In this document: piece after piece, positions 8,065 to 16,569 of the stretch | Position numbering within the stretch: position 1 is the stretch's first letter | Layout: each line of letters opens with the position of its first letter | Translations under genes and position numbers: made by a program | Notes under the pieces: model-generated | The model's database searches: none | What the model was told of the DNA's origin: nothing | What the model saw: only the letters and a program-made list of their open reading frames with translations | DNA from: UBA7672 sp036733305 | Lineage (GTDB): Bacteria; Pseudomonadota; Alphaproteobacteria; Caulobacterales; Hyphomonadaceae | Direction of reading: 5' to 3' | DNA: 33,314 nucleotides | Assembly (NCBI GenBank): GCA_036733305.1 | Contig: DAINAT010000027.1 | Coordinates: 1-33,314, forward strand

Positions 8065-9651
8065 ATGAGGAAACTTTTCGTGAGCGCGGCGATTATTTGC
8101 GTCGCTGGCTGCCAACCGGAACAGGCGCCTGCCCCGGTCGCTACCGCGCCTCAGGCCGAGGGATTTTCGACGCTCGTGGCTGAGCCGAAGACGTTGACGG
8201 AGCTGGCCGCGGAGATCACGGCGAAGAGCGTGACGGCTGAGGCCGCGACGCAGGCTTATCTGGATCGCATCGCTGCGGTGGATGATGCAGGGCCGTTGCT
8301 GAACGCTGTGCTGGCGATCAATCCGGCGGCGCTGAGTGACGCCAAGGCGCTGGACGCGGCGGGAACGGTGAAGGGCCCGCTGCATGGCGTTCCGATCCTG
8401 CTGAAGGACAATATCGATACGCTGGACATGCCGACAACAGCCGGGTCGATGGCGCTGAAAGCCAATGCGACGGGGCGGGACAGCCCGCTTGTTGCGCGGC
8501 TGAGGGCGGCTGGCGCGATCATCCTGGGCAAGACCAATCTGAGTGAATGGGCCAATTTCCGGTCGGGTTCGTCGACCTCGGGCTGGAGCGGCGTGGGTGG
8601 GCAGACGAAGAACCCGCACGTCTTGGACCGCAATCCTTGCGGGTCGTCGTCCGGGTCAGGATCGGCGGTGGCGGCGGGGCTGGCGGCGGCGGCCGTGGGG
8701 ACGGAGACGGATGGCTCGATCATCTGTCCGTCGTCGGTGAACGGCATTGTGGGCATCAAGCCGACGGTGGGGCTGATCCCGCGCACGCATATCGTGCCGA
8801 TCTCGTCGACGCAGGATACGGCGGGGCCGATGGCGCTGACTGTGGCGGATGCCGCGCTGCTGCTGACCGTTATGGCGGGATCGGGCGCCAGCGATCCGGC
8901 GAGCGCGGAGGCGGATGCGCGGAAGGAAGATTATTCGAAAGCACTGGATGCCAATGCGCTGCAGGGCAAGCGGATCGGCGTGGCGCGCTATCTGGCCGGC
9001 TATCACAAGGGTACGGATGCCGTGTTCGAGAAAGCGCTGGCGGACCTGAAAGCGGCCGGTGCGGAGCTGGTCGAGCTGAAAGAACCTGCGGGCAAGGCGG
9101 AGATGAACGCGGCCGAGTTCACCGTCCTGCTGGCGGAGTTCAAGGCGGGCGTGAATGATTACCTCGCTTCGACGCCTGAGGCCGTGAAATCGCGGACGCT
9201 GGATGACCTGATCAAGTTCAACCTCGCCGATCCGACCGAGATGGAGTTCTTCGACCAGAGCGTCTTCGAGCAAGCGGCCAAGGCCCCTGCTCTCACCGAC
9301 AGGGCCTACCTCGATGCCAAGGCGACGGCGGCGCGCCTCGCGGGCAAGGAGGGGATCGACAAGCTGGTGGCGGAGAACAATGTCGTGGCGATCGTCGCGC
9401 CGAGCGGCGGGCCGGCGTGGATGACGGATCTGGTGACGGGCGACCATTTCCTGGGCGCGTCGTATTCGATGGCGGCAGTGGCGGGCTATCCGAGCATCAC
9501 CGTGCCGATGGGCAATGTGCGCGATCTTCCGCTGGGACTTTGCTTCTTCGGGCCGAAATGGTCGGAGGCGACACTGATCGGACTGGCCTATGCGTACGAA
9601 CAGAAAACCAAGGCGCTGACGACGCCGAAATTCCTGCCGCATTCGCCGTGA
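8065..9651 (+). CDS. Amidase-signature hydrolase, outer-membrane lipoprotein
   Basis: Amidase-signature enzyme of 528 residues that cleaves an amide bond of unknown substrate. The expected triad is visible: K114 (ILLKDNID), cis-Ser S194 in the GSSSGSGS loop, and nucleophile S218 in TDGSI. The N-terminus is a lipoprotein signal with lipobox VAGC (13-16). Gln follows the Cys, which predicts sorting to the outer membrane and a periplasmic active site. GGAG lies at good spacing before the ATG. This export separates it from cytosolic GatA, and no gatB or gatC is nearby. A second lipoprotein of the same family lies at 29099. Family and export are secure; the substrate is not predictable. Confidence 0.9.
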   Translation: MRKLFVSAAIICVAGCQPEQAPAPVATAPQAEGFSTLVAEPKTLTELAAEITAKSVTAEAATQAYLDRIAAVDDAGPLLNAVLAINPAALSDAKALDAAGTVKGPLHGVPILLKDNIDTLDMPTTAGSMALKANATGRDSPLVARLRAAGAIILGKTNLSEWANFRSGSSTSGWSGVGGQTKNPHVLDRNPCGSSSGSGSAVAAGLAAAAVGTETDGSIICPSSVNGIVGIKPTVGLIPRTHIVPISSTQDTAGPMALTVADAALLLTVMAGSGASDPASAEADARKEDYSKALDANALQGKRIGVARYLAGYHKGTDAVFEKALADLKAAGAELVELKEPAGKAEMNAAEFTVLLAEFKAGVNDYLASTPEAVKSRTLDDLIKFNLADPTEMEFFDQSVFEQAAKAPALTDRAYLDAKATAARLAGKEGIDKLVAENNVVAIVAPSGGPAWMTDLVTGDHFLGASYSMAAVAGYPSITVPMGNVRDLPLGLCFFGPKWSEATLIGLAYAYEQKTKALTTPKFLPHSP

Positions 9652-9782
9652 AATACCCGCCTCTCGCGCGATACACTTTGATACAGCGCTGAGACAAAGA
9701 AGGCTGCTCAATTTGCAGCTCACTTCGCAGGGGGACGTGAAACGACATCCGCATTGGGTGCCGTCACTTCCGGAGTGAGTGC

Positions 9783-10538
9783 ATGAATGTCTCACAGACA
9801 TCAGGCTCATCAGCAGCCTGGATGCTCCAGAGGTTGTTCCAGACCTCTGAGCAGACTTCGACGACGAGTACGGCAGAAAGCGCCGGGCGGCAAAAACTGC
9901 CCGGCAACGAAAGCCTAAAAAGTAACAGCGGCGGCGCATCCGCGCCGGTGATGTCGAGCGGAACCATGTCGGCCATGGTGTCGATGCAGATGGAGGGGCC
10001 AGAGGCTTCCGACATTGCATCCGACCTGATCGATGCGCTCGATACCGACGGTGATGGCGAAGTAAGCGGGGAGGAAATCTCTGCGGCCTTTGCCAGCGCC
10101 GGACTGGATGACAGCAATGTCGCCAGCGCACTTGGCGAGATCGACACGGATGCAAGCGGCGCGCTGAGCGCCGATGAGCTGACGACGGCGATCTCGTCCG
10201 ACATGGAAGCGCAAGGGCCGAAAGGTCCGCCTCCGGGGGGCCCTCCTCCTGGTGGACCGCCTCCGGGCGGCGGCGGCGGCGGGATGAGCTCAGATGAGAC
10301 GGCGTCGACCATTCTCGACGCTTTCGATACCGATGACGACGACGAGCTCAGCATGAACGAGATCCTGGCCGCTCTGGGTCAGGACGAGGATAGCGATGGC
10401 GGGCTCTCCACCATCTTTGCCTCGCTCGACGGCGATGAGGACGGCGGCATCAATGCGAACGAGCTGAGCGCCGCCATCAAGCAGCAGATGGACGCAGGCT
10501 ATCGCGCCTACGCCCGTCAGGCTTCCGAAACGGTCTGA
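9783..10538 (+). CDS. Four-EF-hand calcium-binding protein with Pro/Gly linker
   Basis: A 251-residue protein with four EF-hand loops: 87-98 (DTDGDGEVSGEE), 121-132 (DTDASGALSADE), 182-193 (DTDDDDELSMNE) and 216-227 (DGDEDGGINANE). All have acidic residues at loop positions 1, 3 and 12. Loop 3 lacks the usual Gly at position 6, so it may bind calcium more weakly. The two pairs are separated by a linker of repeated GPP and Gly (about 145-167). The first 80 residues are Ser/Thr-rich and look disordered, with no signal peptide. GGAG precedes the ATG and a strong terminator follows the gene. It is probably a calcium sensor or buffer; no partner is evident. Its lack of a signal does not exclude non-classical export. 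Confidence 0.88.
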   Translation: MNVSQTSGSSAAWMLQRLFQTSEQTSTTSTAESAGRQKLPGNESLKSNSGGASAPVMSSGTMSAMVSMQMEGPEASDIASDLIDALDTDGDGEVSGEEISAAFASAGLDDSNVASALGEIDTDASGALSADELTTAISSDMEAQGPKGPPPGGPPPGGPPPGGGGGGMSSDETASTILDAFDTDDDDELSMNEILAALGQDEDSDGGLSTIFASLDGDEDGGINANELSAAIKQQMDAGYRAYARQASETV

Positions 10539-10574
10539 TCCAAATAAACGTGCCCAACGAACGTCCTGAATGCG

Positions 10575-10608
10575 AAGGCGCCGGAGCGTAACTCCGGCGC
10601 CTTTGTCA
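10575..10608 (+). terminator. Rho-independent terminator after the EF-hand gene
   Basis: AAGGCGCCGGAG (10575-10586) pairs perfectly with CTCCGGCGCCTT (10592-10603) around a CGTAA loop, followed by TTGTCATT. The 12-bp GC-rich stem and its place 37 bases after the stop codon fit termination. Confidence 0.85.
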
Positions 10609-10717
10609 TTCCCGGCGTTCGCTGCCCCAAGCGGCGAGGCAATAATTCCCGCACCCCCGGAACACACCCTCAAAGTCTGCGTTCTTGGGTAGAATATTCC
10701 ACAGTGGGGAAACATCC

Positions 10718-10981
10718 ATGACAATCGAAGGCATTCTCATCGCGCTTGTGATCGGCGCAATCGGTGGCTGGCTGGCTGGCGTTATCGTCAAGGGCGCCGG
10801 CTTCGGACTGATCGGCAATATCGTGATCGGCATTCTGGGCGCGCTGGTCGCTTCCTGGCTCCTGCCGCAAGTCGGGCTTGGGTTCTCAACCGGAACGCCT
10901 TTGCTGACGAGCATACTTTACGCAACCATCGGCGCAGTGATCATTCTGGTGGTCCTGTCGCTAATTCGCAGGGCCGCATAG
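10718..10981 (+). CDS. GlsB/YeaQ/YmgE-family small membrane protein
   Basis: An 87-residue inner-membrane protein of the transglycosylase-associated family. Three hydrophobic helices lie at about 4-24, 29-49 and 61-83, with the family's glycine-rich pattern (GAIGGWLAG, then GNIVIGILGA). The length is typical. I chose ATG 10718 over the in-frame ATG at 10685 because GGGGA lies just upstream and the family begins with a short polar stretch before the first helix. Relatives are often stress-induced, but their biochemical role is not established and the family name does not imply transglycosylase activity. Confidence 0.85.
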   Translation: MTIEGILIALVIGAIGGWLAGVIVKGAGFGLIGNIVIGILGALVASWLLPQVGLGFSTGTPLLTSILYATIGAVIILVVLSLIRRAA

Positions 10982-11085
10982 CGTAACGTTGCGCCTATGC
11001 CCGCCAGACTTCCAAAGCGGTATTACCCAAACAAAAAGTGTCTTGTCGGGCGTCCGGGCTACAGGTCCGGCGTCCGATATACTTG

Positions 11086-11115
11086 CCCTCGAACTACTGG
11101 CCCTCGAACTACTGG
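11086..11115. repeat. Tandem 15-base duplication over a stop codon
   Basis: CCCTCGAACTACTGG occurs twice back to back (11086-11100 and 11101-11115). Read leftward, the duplication includes the TAG stop of the membrane-protein gene, so two in-frame stops follow each other five codons apart. Confidence 0.9.
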
Positions 11116-11855
11116 CCGATGAGCCTCAGCGCGATTTCTGACCAGGTTTCATTGTAGACCAGCGAGCGCGCCGTAACTTCCAGTGTGAACGCCCAGATCA
11201 TGCCAATCACATAGGCGATATGTAGGCGGCGACGCGTCACGAGATCATAGACGCCCAACAGGATCATCAGGAACGTGCTGCCGAAATAGAGCGCGGCCAT
11301 GTCGCCCCAGAAGCCTTCGCCGAGCGGCTGCGCGACGAACGGGTTGATGAAGCGCGAGAAACCAGCGTCGCTGAGATAGAACAGGCCCAGCAGCACGAGA
11401 CGCTTGTGCGCGCTGGCATTGCGGCGCAGCAGCAGCCCTGCCCCGGTCAACGTTCCGAAGGCAAGCATATCCGTCAGCTGGACGGCCAGAAATTCCGGCG
11501 TTGCGCCATCAGTGGCAAAGCGCATCGCATGGATGGTCAGCGCCGTCGCCGGGCCAATCACCATCATCGCCGCCGCCAAGATTATGCCATAGATACCGAG
11601 CCTGCGGTGAAGGCTTACGCGATCGGTGCGGATCAACACCGTCTGCACCGTGAACAGCAACAACCAGCTCACGAATGTCACGGCATGAACATGCACGATC
11701 CACGGATAGTCGAGACCGAACTCCGTCAGGTGCCGATAGCTACTCGTGCCGAAGCCGGTGAGAATACCGATCCAAACCAATCCGACGAGAACGAGAAAGA
11801 CATTGCGATCATAGCTGTGCCGAGCGGGAAATCCGCCCATCGTCAACGCTGTCAT
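11109..11855 (-). CDS. Seven-helix membrane protein of unknown function
   Basis: A 248-residue protein with about seven hydrophobic helices and short loops, so an integral inner-membrane protein. Conserved-looking features are HVHAVTFVSWLLLF in the second helix and a following basic LHRRLG loop. Their pattern recalls DUF2306-like or cytochrome b561-like proteins, in which His residues may bind haem, but this is only a resemblance. An upstream GTG at 11903 would add 16 residues. I prefer ATG 11855 because GGGGAA lies seven bases upstream and the longer form has no ribosome site. It is convergent with the GlsB-like gene and divergent from the next lipoprotein gene. Confidence 0.75.
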   Translation of the reverse strand: MTALTMGGFPARHSYDRNVFLVLVGLVWIGILTGFGTSSYRHLTEFGLDYPWIVHVHAVTFVSWLLLFTVQTVLIRTDRVSLHRRLGIYGIILAAAMMVIGPATALTIHAMRFATDGATPEFLAVQLTDMLAFGTLTGAGLLLRRNASAHKRLVLLGLFYLSDAGFSRFINPFVAQPLGEGFWGDMAALYFGSTFLMILLGVYDLVTRRRLHIAYVIGMIWAFTLEVTARSLVYNETWSEIALRLIGQ

Positions 11856-11986
11856 CGCAATTTCCCCAGCCCGCTTAGCATGCGAACTATAGCCCAGGAT
11901 CACTCACAACCATAGCGTCAAGAACTTGTCGGCCCGCATCGAGGATCAATCTCACCAAGCGGACCCAGTTTTCAGGAGACATTTTG

Positions 11987-12355
11987 ATGAAGCGGATTTT
12001 CCTCGCGATTGCGATGCTGGCTGCCGCTGCATGTTCTTCCACGGGCGGACCGATCGGGCCAGCCAATCCGCCCTCGGCGTTCACGGAAGAAGCGATGTCG
12101 GGCGGGCGTTATCGCATCGTCTATACCGCTCCAACCGACACGACCGCCAAGGTTGTCGGCGAGCGGACGCTGGCGAGAGCGGCGCAAGCTACGCTCGACA
12201 AAGGCAATGAGTGGTTCGAGATCGCCAGCAAGATCGATGCGAAGAACATGCAGACGCTGGTGATCGTCATGGGCAAGGGCGAGACGCTGGCCGGCGGGCC
12301 GAAACAGTATGACGCAAAAGCGACGCTCGCCTCCCTGAAGGGAAAGATTGGTTAG
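11987..12355 (+). CDS. Small lipoprotein, CC0125/CC1285-like family
   Basis: A 122-residue lipoprotein. The signal MKRIFLAIAMLAAAAC ends in a lipobox with Cys16 followed by Ser, so it probably sits in the outer membrane facing the periplasm. The mature part has the pattern YRIVYTAPTDTTAKVV, then TLARAAQATL and WFEIASKID, which I recognise from the Caulobacter CC0125/CC1285 lipoprotein family, whose function is unknown. I start at ATG 11987 because AGGAG lies eight bases before it; the TTG codon just upstream is less likely. The SDR reductase gene follows 64 bases later with its own ribosome site. Confidence 0.8.
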   Translation: MKRIFLAIAMLAAAACSSTGGPIGPANPPSAFTEEAMSGGRYRIVYTAPTDTTAKVVGERTLARAAQATLDKGNEWFEIASKIDAKNMQTLVIVMGKGETLAGGPKQYDAKATLASLKGKIG

Positions 12356-12419
12356 CTTCCTTGACCCGGCTGAACACCGCGCGGATACAGGCCGCGTGTA
12401 GGTTTGTTGGGGAGTCATC

Positions 12420-13454
12420 ATGGCGCGCGTCCTTGTAACTGGCGCATCGGGCTTTGTGGCCCAGCATGTGATCCTGAAGCTTCTCGCCAAGGGCTATCAG
12501 GTTCGCGGCACGCTGCGCTCGCTCAAGCGCGCCGATGAAGTGCGCGCGGTTCTGGTGGCGTACGATGCGCGGGCGAAGGCGATCGAGTTCGTCGAGGCCG
12601 ATCTATCTTCCGCTGACGGTTGGGATGCCGCGGCGAAGGACTGCGCCCTTGTGCAGCATGTCGCCTCGCCCTTCCCCGCTACGTTTCCAAAGGACGAGAT
12701 GGAACTGATCCGCCCGGCACGCGATGGCGCGATCCGTGTTCTGCGCGCTGCGAAGAAGGCGGGGGTGAAGCGCGTGGTGCTGACGTCGTCCATGGCGGCG
12801 ATCGCCTATGGCCATGGCGACAAGCGGGCCGAGGTTTCCGACGAGACGATGTGGTCGGACATTCATGGGCCCGACAACACCCCCTATACCAAGTCCAAGA
12901 CGATCGCTGAGCAGGCCGCATGGGATTATGTCAAAGGGCATAGCCACAATGGCGAGGGGCTGGGCCTAGAGCTGACGACGATCAACCCGACGGGCATTCT
13001 CGGGCCTGCCCTTTCCAAGGACGTATCGACCTCGCTGGAAATTCCGATCCGGCTGCTGAACGGCAAGACGCCGGGCGTACCGCGGATCGGCTTCTCGATC
13101 GTGGATGTGCGCGATGTGGCGGAGTGTCATGTCAAGGCGATGGAGCTGCCCGGGGCGGCAGGCGAGCGCTTCCTGGCGGCGGCGGACTTCATGTGGTTCG
13201 CGGATGCAGCAGAGATTCTGCGCAAGGCTTTCCCGGCGTATGACGCGAAGATTCCGAAACGGCAAATCCCGGATTTCGTGCTGAAGCTGATGGCTGTCTT
13301 CCAGCCTGTCTACAAGCAGATCGTCACCGAGCTGGGCCGGACGCGGAACGCCAGCAATGCCAAGGCAACCCGCATTCTGGGTGTTAACTTCCGGTCCGGC
13401 GAGGAAGCTCTGATCTCTGCGGCCAAAACCTTGATTGATCTCAAGGTTGTCTAA
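12420..13454 (+). CDS. Extended SDR NAD(P)-dependent reductase, dihydroflavonol-reductase-like
   Basis: A 344-residue Rossmann-fold oxidoreductase. The dinucleotide-binding motif TGASGFVA is at residues 7-14, the catalytic Ser lies in LTSSMA (near 124), and the YxxxK pair is Y156 and K160 (YTKSK). Length and layout match the extended SDR group of dihydroflavonol-4-reductase, cinnamoyl-CoA reductase and aldehyde reductases. TLRSLKRADE after the second strand (31-40) has basic residues consistent with NADPH preference. GGGGAG precedes the ATG. It is cytosolic; its substrate is unknown and no pathway partner is adjacent. Confidence 0.88.
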   Translation: MARVLVTGASGFVAQHVILKLLAKGYQVRGTLRSLKRADEVRAVLVAYDARAKAIEFVEADLSSADGWDAAAKDCALVQHVASPFPATFPKDEMELIRPARDGAIRVLRAAKKAGVKRVVLTSSMAAIAYGHGDKRAEVSDETMWSDIHGPDNTPYTKSKTIAEQAAWDYVKGHSHNGEGLGLELTTINPTGILGPALSKDVSTSLEIPIRLLNGKTPGVPRIGFSIVDVRDVAECHVKAMELPGAAGERFLAAADFMWFADAAEILRKAFPAYDAKIPKRQIPDFVLKLMAVFQPVYKQIVTELGRTRNASNAKATRILGVNFRSGEEALISAAKTLIDLKVV

Positions 13455-13583
13455 CCACACTTTTGTTCACGGTGGTTTGTGCAGGCGTGGCGCTGTGGCG
13501 TCTTCGCATGTGGCGCACGTATAGGCTAAAGAGCCTCTCGATGATCGGCGCAACAGCCGGCGAAAAATACGGGGAGTCGTCCA

Positions 13584-14396
13584 ATGAACGTTTTCAAGCA
13601 CGCCGTGATGGCGTCTGCTCTGGTTGCGCTTGGCGCATGTGCAACGTCTGGCGGGTCGACCGCTGCGTCGGCTGATGCGGGTGTGTTCGCTGGCAAGAGC
13701 ACGCTGGATGCCGCGATCGATGCGGCTGGCGGCCAGGCCGCTCTGGCGCAGGTGAAAGAGCTGGAGTGGACCGGCAAGGCCACGGTGAATGCCGGCGGCA
13801 AGACGACCAATCTCAACGTGATCACGGTCATCCGTCCGCAAACGAACTGGGCCCGTTCGACCTCGTGGACCGATGCGGCTGGCCAGAAGAAAGCCCGCAC
13901 GCTGCAGGCCGAGATGGGCAAGGCGTGGGACGTGAACGTGGTCAACTGGACGCCGCTGCCGGAAGCGCAGGCGGCGCATGAGAACCAGCAGTTCGGGCTC
14001 TACAAGCTGATGCTGCTCGCCCCTCTGAAAGATCCGGGCGCGACGGTTTCCGAAGGCAAGGTTGGCGCTGATGGCGTGCGCACGATCAAGGCGCAGCTGG
14101 AAGGTGGCGTTCCGGCTGAACTCGGCTTCGATGCGACCGGCAAGCTGGTGAGCGCGTCCATGTCGGTGCGTGACGCCAAGGGCGGCGCGGACGTTGCGCA
14201 GACGGTGACGTTCTCGGGCGAGGTCGTCAGCAATGGCGTGAAGTGGCCGAAGCAGATCTCGATCCAACAGAACGGCGCGCCGTATTTCGATCTCGAACTG
14301 ACAACCTTCGAAGCCAATGCGACGGTGAAGCCGCGCCCGCTCCAGCACACGCTGGACGACGGCCAGACCCCTCCGGGCGAGCAGGACGCGGGCTGA
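13584..14396 (+). CDS. Outer-membrane lipoprotein, possible LolA/LolB-like fold
   Basis: A 270-residue lipoprotein with lipobox LGAC (16-19) followed by Ala. The mature region starts with a helix-like segment (LDAAIDAAGGQAALAQVKELEWTG), then alternating strand-like segments with ITVIRP, AELGFDATGKLVS and VTFSGEV. This resembles outer-membrane lipoprotein-sorting-like beta-sheet domains, but no catalytic motif is visible and the assignment is structural guesswork. The C-terminus is a polar tail (TLDDGQTPPGEQDAG). GGGGAG lies before the ATG. Function unknown. Confidence 0.75.
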   Translation: MNVFKHAVMASALVALGACATSGGSTAASADAGVFAGKSTLDAAIDAAGGQAALAQVKELEWTGKATVNAGGKTTNLNVITVIRPQTNWARSTSWTDAAGQKKARTLQAEMGKAWDVNVVNWTPLPEAQAAHENQQFGLYKLMLLAPLKDPGATVSEGKVGADGVRTIKAQLEGGVPAELGFDATGKLVSASMSVRDAKGGADVAQTVTFSGEVVSNGVKWPKQISIQQNGAPYFDLELTTFEANATVKPRPLQHTLDDGQTPPGEQDAG

Positions 14397-14477
14397 TCCC
14401 TGCCCTCGCCTGAATCCTGACGTTTTGATCTTCCCGGCAAGGCGCGCTAGTCTAGGTGCGTCTGCCGGAGAAGCCCC

Positions 14478-15671
14478 ATGTTCCAGCACTTTTTCAATGA
14501 GCTGCGCGCCGCCAAGGTGCCGGTCACGCTGAAAGAGTATCTCACGCTGCTTGAGGCGATGGACAAGGGCGTGGTCGGCGGGGCCGGCGGCAATGAGGTT
14601 CAGGATTTCTACTTCCTCTCGCGCGCGACGCTGGTGAAGGACGAGAAGCATCTTGATCGCTTCGACAAGGTGTTCGGCCACGTCTTCAAGGGGCTCGACA
14701 GTTTCTCGGAGGGCGTTGACGTCCACCAGTTCCCGGACGAATGGCTGAAGAAGCTGACCGAGAAATTCCTGACCGAGGAAGAGAAGAAACAGATCGAAGC
14801 CATGGGCGGCTGGGACAAGCTCATGGAGACGCTCAAGGAGCGGATGGCCGAGCAGAAGAAGCGGCACCAGGGCGGCAACAAGATGATCGGCACGGCCGGC
14901 ACCTCCCCCTATGGAGCGCACGGCTACAACCCGGAAGGCGTGCGCATCGGCCAGGACAAGAGCCGGCATCAGCGCGCGGTAAAGGTCTGGGACAAGCGCG
15001 AGTTCAAGAACCTTGATGACGGCGTCGAGATCGGTACGCGCAACCTGAAGGTCGCGCTGCGCCGCCTGCGGAAGTGGGCGCGGGATGGGGCTCAGGAAGA
15101 GCTCGATCTTGATGGCACGATCAAGAAGACGGCGAAGGAAGGTTATATCGACATCGTCATGCGGCCCGAGCGGCGCAATGCGGTGAAGGTTCTGATGTTC
15201 CTCGACATTGGCGGGTCGATGGACCCGCACGTGAAGGCTTGCGAGGAATTGTTCTCTGCAGCGAAGACCGAGTTCAAGAACCTTGAGTTCTTCTACTTCC
15301 ACAACTGCATCTATGAAGGCGTGTGGAAGGACAATCGTCGGCGCGGGATCAGCAAGATCCCGACCTGGGATGTGCTGCACCGTTTCCCCGCCGACTACAA
15401 AGTCATCGTTGTGGGCGATGCTTCGATGAGCCCTTACGAGATCACCTATCCGGGTGGTTCGGTGGAGCACTGGAATGAAGAGCCCGGCGCGCTGTGGCTG
15501 CAGCGCTTGGCCGAAATCTATCCGCATCTTGTGTGGCTGAACCCGACGCATCCGTCTGGCTGGGAGTATTCCGGCTCGACCGACATGATCCGCCAGATCA
15601 TCGGACCGGACCGGATGTTCCCGATGACAGTGAAGGGCGTGGAAGAGGCGACGCGCGAACTGGGGCGGTAG
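14478..15671 (+). CDS. CoxE-like VWA-domain protein
   Basis: A 397-residue cytosolic protein. The N-terminal half is helical (LKEYLTLLEAMDKG; then a lysine- and glutamate-rich stretch near 90-135). The C-terminal half is a von Willebrand A domain with metal-binding motif D243-I-G-G-S247 (FLDIGGSMDPH), a variant of the usual DxSxS that I associate with CoxE-like members. Such proteins usually work with a MoxR-type AAA ATPase to insert metals or mature complexes. No MoxR gene is next to it here. GGAGAAG precedes the ATG, and the next gene starts on the base after its stop codon, so the two are probably translated together. Confidence 0.85.
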   Translation: MFQHFFNELRAAKVPVTLKEYLTLLEAMDKGVVGGAGGNEVQDFYFLSRATLVKDEKHLDRFDKVFGHVFKGLDSFSEGVDVHQFPDEWLKKLTEKFLTEEEKKQIEAMGGWDKLMETLKERMAEQKKRHQGGNKMIGTAGTSPYGAHGYNPEGVRIGQDKSRHQRAVKVWDKREFKNLDDGVEIGTRNLKVALRRLRKWARDGAQEELDLDGTIKKTAKEGYIDIVMRPERRNAVKVLMFLDIGGSMDPHVKACEELFSAAKTEFKNLEFFYFHNCIYEGVWKDNRRRGISKIPTWDVLHRFPADYKVIVVGDASMSPYEITYPGGSVEHWNEEPGALWLQRLAEIYPHLVWLNPTHPSGWEYSGSTDMIRQIIGPDRMFPMTVKGVEEATRELGR

Positions 15672-16043
15672 GTGGCCAGCGTCACACTCTATCGTCCAGT
15701 CGGCACCAAGGAACTGGAGCTGATCGCGGCGGCGGGCTGGAAGGCGTTTCCCCCTCGCCTCCCGGATCAGCCGATCTTCTATCCTGTTACCAACGAAGGC
15801 TATGCGCGCCAGATCGCACGCGAATGGAACGCCGTTCACAATAACGACCGGCGCGGGTTCGTGGTTCGGTTCGATGTGAAAACGGATGTTGCGGATGGGT
15901 ATGAGCGCCGGGTGGTCGGCGGGCGCGAACATGAGGAGCTGTGGGTGCCGGCGGAAGATCTGCCGGCGTTCAATGCCGCAATCGAGGGAATGATTGTGGT
16001 GGTTGCCGCGTATGGACCGGGTGGTGTGGAACTGCCGGTCTAA
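15672..16043 (+). CDS. Conserved small protein coupled to the VWA gene
   Basis: A 123-residue soluble protein with a GTG start that directly follows the TAG of the VWA gene (TAGGTG), with no gap. GGGGCGG upstream can serve as its ribosome site inside the VWA gene. The pattern LYRPVGTKELELIA, AAGWKAFPPRLP, QPIFYPV, YARQIAREWN and HEELWVPAEDLPAFN recalls proteins labelled 'ADP-ribosylation/crystallin J1' in databases. I know no experimental basis for that label and would not assign an activity. A strong terminator follows at 16096. Confidence 0.8.
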   Translation: MASVTLYRPVGTKELELIAAAGWKAFPPRLPDQPIFYPVTNEGYARQIAREWNAVHNNDRRGFVVRFDVKTDVADGYERRVVGGREHEELWVPAEDLPAFNAAIEGMIVVVAAYGPGGVELPV

Positions 16044-16095
16044 GACGCGCGGGTGCGTTCCCGCGGGTAGCGAGTTGGAGATTTGGGATTTTGAG

Positions 16096-16122
16096 CGCGG
16101 TCGCTTAGGCGGCCGCGTTTTT
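16096..16122 (+). terminator. Rho-independent terminator after the VWA pair
   Basis: CGCGGTCGC (16096-16104) pairs with GCGGCCGCG (16109-16117) with one wobble around TTAG, then TTTTTG. It lies 53 bases after the stop of the coupled small gene. Confidence 0.85.
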
Positions 16123-16148
16123 GTTTGGAGTTAGGGCGTGTAGAGCGG

Positions 16149-16307
16149 CCCCCTCCGTCTTGCGCGCAAGGGCGCGCAATCCACATCCCTTAGTCCTGCG
16201 GACAGGTGGAGGCAAGTTCCCCTTCGTTGCGACGATGCGCTGGTTGCCTCCTCCAATCGAAGATTGGGGGAGGTGGATCGCACGCGCAGCGTGCGAGACG
16301 GAGGGGG
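16149..16307. repeat. Inverted pair of variable-palindrome repeats with perfect 12-bp ends
   Basis: CCCCCTCCGTCT (16149-16160) and its exact complement AGACGGAGGGGG (16296-16307) bound a 159-base element. Each arm runs inward as the same flank, then a palindrome, then ATCCAC, then a second palindrome inside C-rich/GGTGGAGG sequence. The left arm (16149-16216) has TGCGCGC/GCGCGCA and GTCC/GGAC. The right arm (16243-16307, minus strand) has CGCACGC/GCGTGCG and CAATC/GATTG. A third arm is at 23634. Flanks are conserved while the stems differ but still pair. Confidence 0.8.
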
Positions 16308-16569
16308 GGGTCGGGCTGCTTTGCCGAGCAGCGTTGTTTGCTTTCTGGGATTGGGTGTCGGTCTTCGCTTTGGGCAGATCTGTAGGCGTGGGCTGTGTGG
16401 CATTCACAGTTTGACGGCGGCAGAACATCTGGAGCGTTGAAACGACGTTCGGCACGAGCATCGCAAGCACGCGCAGCATCGCATCGATCCAACGATCGAG
16501 AGGCGACGGGGTCCCTAGCCCAATGTGCGCGTGTTTGTGTCGTGTCATGCGGGGTAGAATACCCCGGCA

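Noticed and set aside
7873..8619. 248-codon minus-strand frame across the amidase start
   Set aside because: Arg-rich shadow of the amidase gene with no ribosome site or recognised domain.
13467..15932. 821-codon minus-strand frame
   Set aside because: It lies opposite a lipoprotein gene and the VWA gene, both of which have signal or motif evidence and ribosome sites. Its own translation is Arg/His/Leu-rich with no domain.
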